From: Hymenolepis diminuta
Lineage: Eukaryota; Platyhelminthes; Cestoda; Cyclophyllidea; Hymenolepididae
Direction of reading: 5' to 3'
NCBI GenBank assembly: GCA_900708905.1
Contig: CAADRB010000034.1
Span: 310,001 to 374,000, forward strand
DNA length: 64,000 bases
The notes beneath the pieces are model-generated. The model was not told the origin of the DNA. It did no database searches and saw only the letters and a list, made by a program, of their open reading frames with translations. Position numbers and translations under genes: made by a program. Positions 13,001 through 22,000 of the stretch are shown here, piece by piece (within the stretch, counting starts at the first letter, position 1; the number at the start of each line of letters is the position of its first letter).

Positions 13001-16000
13001 GGCAAAATAGGAAACATTAAGATATGCTGATCTATTTTAAAGATTTTATACACTGTGAAAAAGTACTTAAGCTATGCAAAAGACAAATGTTCAAAAATAA
13101 AGGCTTTCTATTAATTATAATGCAGATTTATTATACCGGAAAAACTTAAAGATTTCTAGAACGTAAATCTTAGACCTACATTCTCATAGAGCTTGAGGAA
13201 GAGATTACCTGGAGTACCAGGTATCTAATTGAATAAAAGATATTTATTTAAACGGCCATGCTAGAAAACAAGCTAGCAAGAAGAAGAGGAAATCGGATAA
13301 GACTCAAAGTTGTACTTGTTAAGATTGGTGTATAATTTCTGAACAACTCGATCAATTCAATTCCGCTTTCCCAAATGGTGCTGATAGGTTTGTATAGGAA
13401 TAGTGCAATGCAAGAACGATGGTAAATGAATATAAACGAAAGTTTTCCAATGCGGTAAGGGTAACGAATTCCAAGTAATCTATTAGGCAAATTTGACGTT
13501 GTATAGAAGGGAACTTTGATTAAAATTCGATATTTGATGAGAATTATGTTCATTCAGTGATAGAGAAATCTTTTTCACAACTAATCTTTATATGAAAAGG
13601 AAATGTTCAATTTTAACCATGCCCTCCTCAGATTAAGTCATTCAAGGCTATCTATCTGTCGGCTAATTCTGCTAGTATCTATTATCACTTATGATTCACC
13701 TCAACTTCAAATGGGGTTAAAAAAAACTCTGCTTACCTTCCATGATTGCAGAGTAGGTGACAAGATATGTTCCATCATGTCTGTTGACCACATTGGAAGC
13801 AAATCTTCGACCATCCGGAGCTTTGATGATAGCCGTGACAGGCTCATCTCCGGACGTGTCAATATCTCTCGCATCGACAATGAATTTAGACAGACAGTCC
13901 TTGAAAACACCTACAAATCACAAAAAGCATTAGATTGTGGAGTAAAGATAAATCAACTACATGCCCGATGACATATTTAGAGAATGCTAAAGAGAAGAGA
14001 AAACATGGATTCAATAAGAAAAACGCGGAAGAGCATAGATTCATGCAGAGCTATACTTCATGCCACAGCTAGGTACGAACCCTTTGGTTGTAATCCCGGT
14101 CCGTAGGCTTTAACCTTGTCAACATTGAGATCCATTTTGCCAACAGGGTAGGCTTGCACCATGAAGGGACTACCCTGAATATGCTTTTTACCGTCATATA
14201 GGACATTAATTGTATAGACTCCAGGAATAGGAGGCACGTATGTGACTCCACATGTCTTATCCCCGTTGTCAGTACAATTCACAGTGGGTTGCTGTGGGCC
14301 CTCAATGGTGACACTAAGAGGACCAGGTGTGGTCTTAGTGCTATCAATAGTAAATTCAGCGGGGATAGTAGCCATAGCCTTCTCAAGACCCGGTCCATAA
14401 GCCATAACAGCACCAGCTGGTTCATCGGGACTAGGCTGAGGCCATTTGCTATTCTTTTTAGTCTGCTCCTGTTAATAAAATACACATGTATGGGGTAAGT
14501 AGCAGGCTGTCCGAGTAAGCAATTTGGATGATTCATGCAAGCATGTTGGGGATGCAGTTCCATGCTCAAGCTTGCCCTATGTGTGTACCTTTTCTTCAGG
14601 TAGAATAGGTAGTCGTGGATTTCGGTATTCAACAGGTTCAACAAAAAGAGGATCTGGTTGATACTTTCCTTGTATAGCCTCTGGCGCATTGACAAGCTGA
14701 CCGGCTCCATGAGGAGCCCCTGCAAGTCCTCCTGGTTGGCCAGATGGGTTTTGACTACCAGATCCACGAGCTTCAGGACCAGTTGGATGTTGGCTTCCAG
14801 GCCCATAAGGTCCAGTTCCAGATTGATTCTGACCACCAGGACCCATAGGCTGAGCTTGCTGTTGTGCTCCAGCTTGCATCGGCACAATACCATCATTATT
14901 TATAGCCTCGGGTCTCGCCATTTTCGGTTTAATAGATGCTTGCAGTGGACCTGTTTCAGCTGATCGTTTCACAGGTGTCTTCATTTGTGGTGAGGCGATT
15001 TGCATAGGAGCAACAGTGCCTGTGTGCAGTGGTACTGGTTCTTTCAAAGAATTCGATTTCAACAACGCAGCATTGTGTGCAGCAACCACTGGTACAATTG
15101 GTTGGCCGGGAATAATGATCGGAGATGCAACTTTTGCAGGTTGTGTACCTTTGGGTGGAACTTGCTGGGTGGCAGGAACAGCCTCTATCCTGTAAGGACC
15201 ATCGAGAGGGTATTTATCACAAGCAACTTGAACGGTGTATTCACCCGGTGTCGGCAGGGTGTAATCCACGTCAAAACCTTTGGGAGATTTCTTAACAGCT
15301 GCTGGAATAGTTGCTGGTGAGTTCTTTGGTTTGATGGTCACTGTCGGAACCTTTCCTGCTAGTATATCACTTGGAGACTCAATTTGGAACTGTTGAGGAG
15401 TGTTAACTTTAACCTCTGAATATTTATAAGTGGGTTAGAAAGTTGAAATTTTATACAAGAATACCGTTAAAACAACAAGAAAATGTTAGACCAACGAACT
15501 TACTGCTGTCTAAACCAGTGATCTTCAATTTTGAAGTGTCGAAAGCGGGGCTAACGGGTACCACATAAGGGCTCTGACCGATTTGGCTTCCAGCAACGAG
15601 AACAGAGATTCCAAGAGCAGTTGAATGATCAGCGGGAGTATATTCAACTTTGTAGGTTCCATCGTTGTTGTCAATGACCCTTGGGATAATTGGAGTACCG
15701 TCTTCTTCAGTAATGTGGAAGACAGTCTCAGAAATGATTTTCTTTCTGTTGTCTGCTTGAGGCACGTTTTTAAGATCCATGGTGAAGTAAGTAGGAATCT
15801 TGACATTTGCCGATTCCAAACCAGGACCGTAAAGTTTGATTCCACTCACTACAGCGTCAAGACCAACCGGAACCTTAGGAGAAGATTAAAAAATCCATAG
15901 AAAACCAGCCAAACCACAAAATATCCGAATCCAAAGCTAGACTTACTCTTGTTCCAGACTGTTTTAGACACTGACCATTAATAGCCATGTGAACAGTGAT

Positions 16001-19000
16001 AACACCAATATTCTTTGGTGTGTATTTTATGATGATCTTGCCGGTCGAAATCTCCGTTACTTCAATTGGGACAACATCTCCGAGGGAGTCACGGCATTCC
16101 ACAAAGAGCAAGTCTTTCGTTTTCACATTCTTAGTATGAGCAATCTGACTCACAACAGGCATCACCTGTGTTAAATCAATGGTGAATTCTGTTTGAGTTC
16201 CTTTGACAACATCACCTGGGATTTGGCTTATACCCCTTCCGAACACGTTGATCTATAATTTGGAGAAAAAATGTCAGAAGTTGTTATATAAATGAGTTGT
16301 TATAGATCGACTCCTACTTTGTTTACATCTATTCCAAGAAGTGATTCAACAGTAGCCATGAATGGAGATCCTTGAATATCCTCATCATCGCAAGTAACGT
16401 GAATAGCGTATTCACCAGGGAGGTCGACTTCATATGATACCAAGGCTGAAGTATCTCCATTATCAACACATTTGATTGTGGCTGAGCTTGGACCCTCAAT
16501 TAGAAAACCTGTAAAATTACGACAAGCCACGGTGAACATCTCGTGAATCAGAAATCCAAATTCAGATATTGATCCCTCAACGTACCAATTGCTCCTGGTT
16601 CATCATTTGAGACGACAGTGAAGAGATTTGGAGTCTTAATTACTCCGTGAGATAGACCAGGACCAAATGCGCGGATCTTCGATTGTTTTACTGGCCCAAC
16701 ATTGATCTGCAGGTTTAAGTAACAGGCTTTAAAATCTTGTACTTATGCGGCGATAATAGAAAGACAAACCGAAGGTCATACTTTAAATGGTGAGGCTCGA
16801 ATATGCTCATTTCCATATGTGACTATCAGTGTGTGTTGTGCAGCATGTCGAGGAAAATATGTGCAGGTGTAAAGATGTTCGGATTCTTTAACAACCTTGA
16901 CAGGCTCGGTGGCTCCATCTATGAAATAAGGGTAAGATATTGTCGAGTTTTAGTAGGATTTAGCTGATTTTAATAACTCCGCTTACCTGGAAGGTGGAGT
17001 TCAACAACCACATCAGCAGGTCCACCGGCCTTTTCAGTGTGGACTTGGAAGACGGCAGTATCATTCACACGAATACCTTTCTCCTGAACGCCACGCCCAG
17101 TAGCATAAGCCTGACCACCATTGCACGCTTAAATAAAATAAAGTAGCATATTAGAGGGTAAGCATCTGAAAACTCATGCACCCATCAGACCACCACAATC
17201 ACAGATCGATGACATTTCAGAGTAGTGTTTATTATCAAGCATGCAGATCACCTGGAGTGGTTGTAGGAGTCTGTCCGGGAGATGCATTTTGAAGGGGAGC
17301 AGCTACGGCTTGAGGAGGGGCATAAACTGAAGGTCCCCTCATACCCACTCCGCCCGGAACTTCTGGACCTTGAGTAACGGGAGCACCCGAATCATGAGAT
17401 TCAGCGGGACCTTGTGGACCCCCTTGTGGTCCCTGACCTCTAGAAACACCCACTGTACTCGACTGGAGTTCTGGAGCTTGACCCAGAGGACTCTGGGGAG
17501 TCCCCAAAATCTTGAATCCGGGTCCCTGACCTTTAGGCTTCTCAATAGCAGGTCGTTGAGCTTGTAGTGCCTCAGCAGTCTGCAGATTCGCTAATGCCGC
17601 AGCTATATAATTTTCACCAGTGGAAAAATAGATCGCTTAACATGGGGTTTTTCACCATTGAGCAGGCCGTCATGCTTACTATACATTTTTCAGAACTTGC
17701 AGAATGCGCACTAGGGAGAGCTCATGCAATGAACGAATGAGAAGTTCAAAGTAACCAGATTCCCATGCATATGTTTTTACATTTATTACACTTGCCTTTT
17801 CCCGATTCACCTGATTCAGTTTCATCAGGATTATTTAGTGAAATCACCAGATAATGGTTAATAAAATATATTATTGTAAACTTACGAGGACCAACATTGA
17901 CAGGGAAGGGAGATTTATTGATGGGTTGTCCAACAAAGTTGACTTCAACCTTATGTGGACCTTCGATTTTCGGAGTGTATTCTATGAGGAATGGACCATC
18001 TTCGTCGGGACGTGTGATACGTGGCTTAATGGTATCTCGTCGACCGTTGGGATCAATTACGTCACAAGAAATGAGACCAGCTCCAGCATCTAATAGTAAA
18101 AAATAAAACTATTGCTCAAAACAGTATTATAAGTGAAACAAAATAAAGCAAAAGCGGAATAGATCTTTTCTGATAAAATTGCGACACTCGTATCTAACAC
18201 GGAAATAAAATACCTAGAAAGAGGTCTAAAAGTTCCCTGAACAGGCGTGCATCAAAATAGAGTTTGTGTGAAGGTCTTCAGAATACTCTATTCTTTGTAA
18301 ATTAAATTGAAATTATACAATGAGTAACAAGGTCACAAAAATAGTAACCAAAATATCAACTTACCTGTTTGGCAGTTAGTATTTATAGCGGCTGTATAAA
18401 AAAGATAACTGTTAGAATAACCAAACAAATGATCTCTAGCGGTGAATCCATCCAATTTTTGAAATTTATGCAGTTCCAGATGTACCCATTCTTCTGATAT
18501 CAAAGGGATTACGAGTGGTTTGTGAAATAAACAATTAAACAGAAGACTTTATTTCTGAAAAACTGCGGCAGCGTTGTAGTCCTCTTATCTCTTTCATAAA
18601 AGTGCCTCCCAACACTCACCTTGAGCAGAGATGTATCATCAAGGAGCCTTTCTGATAAGAGACATGAGTTCTTTCATCTCCCTTTGTTAGCCAGACTTAA
18701 CCAGTGCGGTTAGCCATTCCACTCACTGGAAATGCATCTGAGAATCGAACATTAGATCATCAAAATTCCCTCTCCCCCTTCCATTAAATCTAACATTGAC
18801 AACTATACCTCTCCTATCAAATGCATATCTTTGATATGAACAGGTTAACCGAATGTGCTTATTAATAGGTGTCTTCCGTTCAGATTTTTGTTTAAAGTAA
18901 AGATAAAACCATAAAATCTCTAAAAAAATCGCAAGATGAATTGAAGCATTATTAATTTCCTACTTTCTCATAGTCGGTAAACTTTCTGTAGAAGAAATCT

Positions 19001-22000
19001 AGTTTCCCTTTTTATCAAAATGTTAAGCTTCTTTATCATTCACCGAGGGTATTAATAATAATATATAACGGTTATTAAATCAAACTGACCCTACCTTTCG
19101 TGAAAGCATTGAAGAAGGTACGGCGGCCAACACAATTACCGCCATTTTCTTCGATACCAGGCCCAGAGACGATGACCTTCTTGGGATCACCCGGAGCGCC
19201 CTGAACATTAACGAGGAAGGGAGAATTTGGAATCTCCTTGCCGGCATACTTGATAATAATACGATATTGACCTTCAGACTTAGGCACGTAACTGCATGAG
19301 TAGGTGAGGTTGCGATCGTTGTTTTTCATGACTTCACACTAAGGGGGGGGGGAGGGATAAGAGCCGATATTTTAAATAATGTGGTATTATCAAATACCCA
19401 TATAAGACATAATATTCACAAATTAAGTGAGGGAGGTAATCCTAGAAATCACTCACTGGAATAGTAGCACCTCCAGCTGTCAAGATGATAACTTCAAGAT
19501 CAGCACGACCAGCAGCGAAGGTTTCCACAGTGAATTTGGCAATTGTATTGACTGTGTTTCCAGTCTCCTCAAGACCTGAAAAAAGTGAAGTGTGGTAAAG
19601 GATCATATGATATACGATAAACAAAGAATTACCATGCTTCAATGATTAAAAATCCATGCAAAAAGGGAATATATTTTTATTGCTATTAAGGCAGAAAGTG
19701 GAAACTAGCATTCCATCTTCTCGAATAGAAGAGATTTAGTTTTCTACTGGCATTAAAATGTGCTATTTAAGCCTGCCAGTGAAGAAATAATTAAACCTGG
19801 AATTTCAAGATATTAAAGCGACTATCGACATAATCAGTCACTTTTGCATGAAGAACCCAAGCTAAATGCAGTATAACGCTAGAGGAAAATTTTCAAAAAT
19901 CTGAGAGTAAAAGCTATATATCTCTTTATTGACAAGAATTCAAAAATATTAGTCATCTCTCAAAAAAGTAAAGCTGAAAAGAATATATGTCGTAATAAAA
20001 AATTTTATCTTTCCAGAACATCTATAATTAAAAGCCATAAGTTAATGGACTCATATCTTTGATCAGAAATTTAAATGTGCACTATGAGTAAATAAATAGA
20101 CCAACTACATTACAGATCATTCATAATTAAGATGTCCCTAGTTTGCACTATTACTGCAGTGGTAATATTCATGTCTTTTCAATAAAAACTCTTATCTATA
20201 AAAGATCTAATGATTTCAAGCACTATGCACATTGATGGCTAAAAGTTGATGAATCAATCAAACGATGTCAAGATGTCTTCCATTTGTGATGACAAATATG
20301 TTACTCGTGAGGATGTAGAATTATCGATGAAAGTGTAATGCTATGGTGAATTTTAATTTAATAGCATTGCCATAGCGGTAATATGCCAACAAGAAGAGGA
20401 TGTTAATTTACTTACCAGGTCCATAAGCCCGAACACGAGCGGGATTGATCTTGGGTCGCAATGGAGCACCTTCCTTGAGTCTTGCATTCGGGAATTGACT
20501 GAGATACGTCATCATGGCCTTTTCATCGACTTTAGGATCAATCATTTCCTCGGGTCTAATGAGGAGAGGAATATCAAGCCACTCTTGAGCAGCATTCATA
20601 GCTTCCGTGGCATTTTGAAGGGAATTTTTGGGGCTCCAAGTATCCCAATCAGGACATAGACCAGGTGCACAAGCATCAACCAATGCACCGATGGCTATAC
20701 CACTGTTCCAGTCAGTTGTCAAGTTCTTAACAGGACGATCAGGCATCTTTGAGTTGGCCCAAGCAAGAATGCGTTGCTTAGGAGTTGGGCCCTTGCCTTT
20801 GGGATCCTAAATTAAGAAATAACATGTAAATACTCAATCAAAACAAGGTGCGACATAGAAATCAGTGTGGTCTGATTAGGTGCGCAAGCTTACTTCTTCC
20901 TCCGGAGTCTTTATTAAAAACGATGTTAAGCAAAGTGAAATGTGAGAAATTAATTTTAAAATGAATTTAATATTTATGAAAATAATTTTACCTGTGGCAA
21001 TTCTTCTTCACCTTCCCACATAGGCATTGAGATCGAGTAATGCAAAATAAGAGTCCAAATTAATCCAAGGATAAGTTTCAACCGAGAATCGACAATATCA
21101 GTACTATCTATAATTTGTGAGATTTAATAACACAAATTAAAATATAATTCACCGATATTAACTAGTTTCAGGCCTTCATCATCCTCAAGAAATTTGAGAA
21201 CCATTGTAACATTTTCCAATTTTTGCGTTCTAAATGTCGGCCTTTTATTCACATGGGCGAATTTTTTCCCTGATAATACTTCCACCAAACGGATTAATTT
21301 TAGACCATCAGAAAAATCCGTTTGAATATCATCAACAGATGTTTTTGCTTGCTTTAAATGTTCATTTGCCCAACGAGTAAATGTGTTCTTTTGAAATATT
21401 TTCCATTGAGCATCCTCAGCGAGGTCACGTTCAGCTTGCGGCATCTCCTCTTCTTCATCTGAGCCAACATATCCTTCTTCGTACTCCTTTCCGCGCTGGT
21501 TAATTTCGGCGATTCTAATTGGATGAGACAAGGTCAACGTTAAGCCTATGCTCAATTAATCAGTGCTACGGAATATGCAAACAAACATCCTAGGTCAAAT
21601 TATAATTACTGTTGTTTAGTTAATTTTTAATTTCTTTTCAGTAATTAATCTTCAGTTAGGTTAGACTCAAATTTTGATTTTTTTATTTGGGACATTTATA
21701 AATTATTTTTTATATCTTTAGCCGTCAATAATATTAGGAAAAACTATTTTGGCCTTCACTAACCTTAGATCAAAAATAGTACCTTCAAAATTAAAACTAT
21801 GCTTTTATTTTAATATTTTTTATTTTCAATTTTTCGTTGTTTGCTTTAGTATAGCGGACCACTGAAATAATAACTACCTCATTAATAAAACCCTTAAAAT
21901 TCATTTTGCTTTTTAAGACAATTCTGCCAAAGGAAATAAGAATGCAAATTTTTCGCACCTTCTAATTTGGTACAACTGTATATGTAATTATTTCGATTAA

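Noticed and set aside
14279..14896. Long minus-strand ORF (205 codons) overlapping the filamin linker exon in another frame
   Set aside because: It reads through a 120-bp intron with good splice sites and is Leu-rich with no domain; the filamin frame has homology and exon phase on its side.
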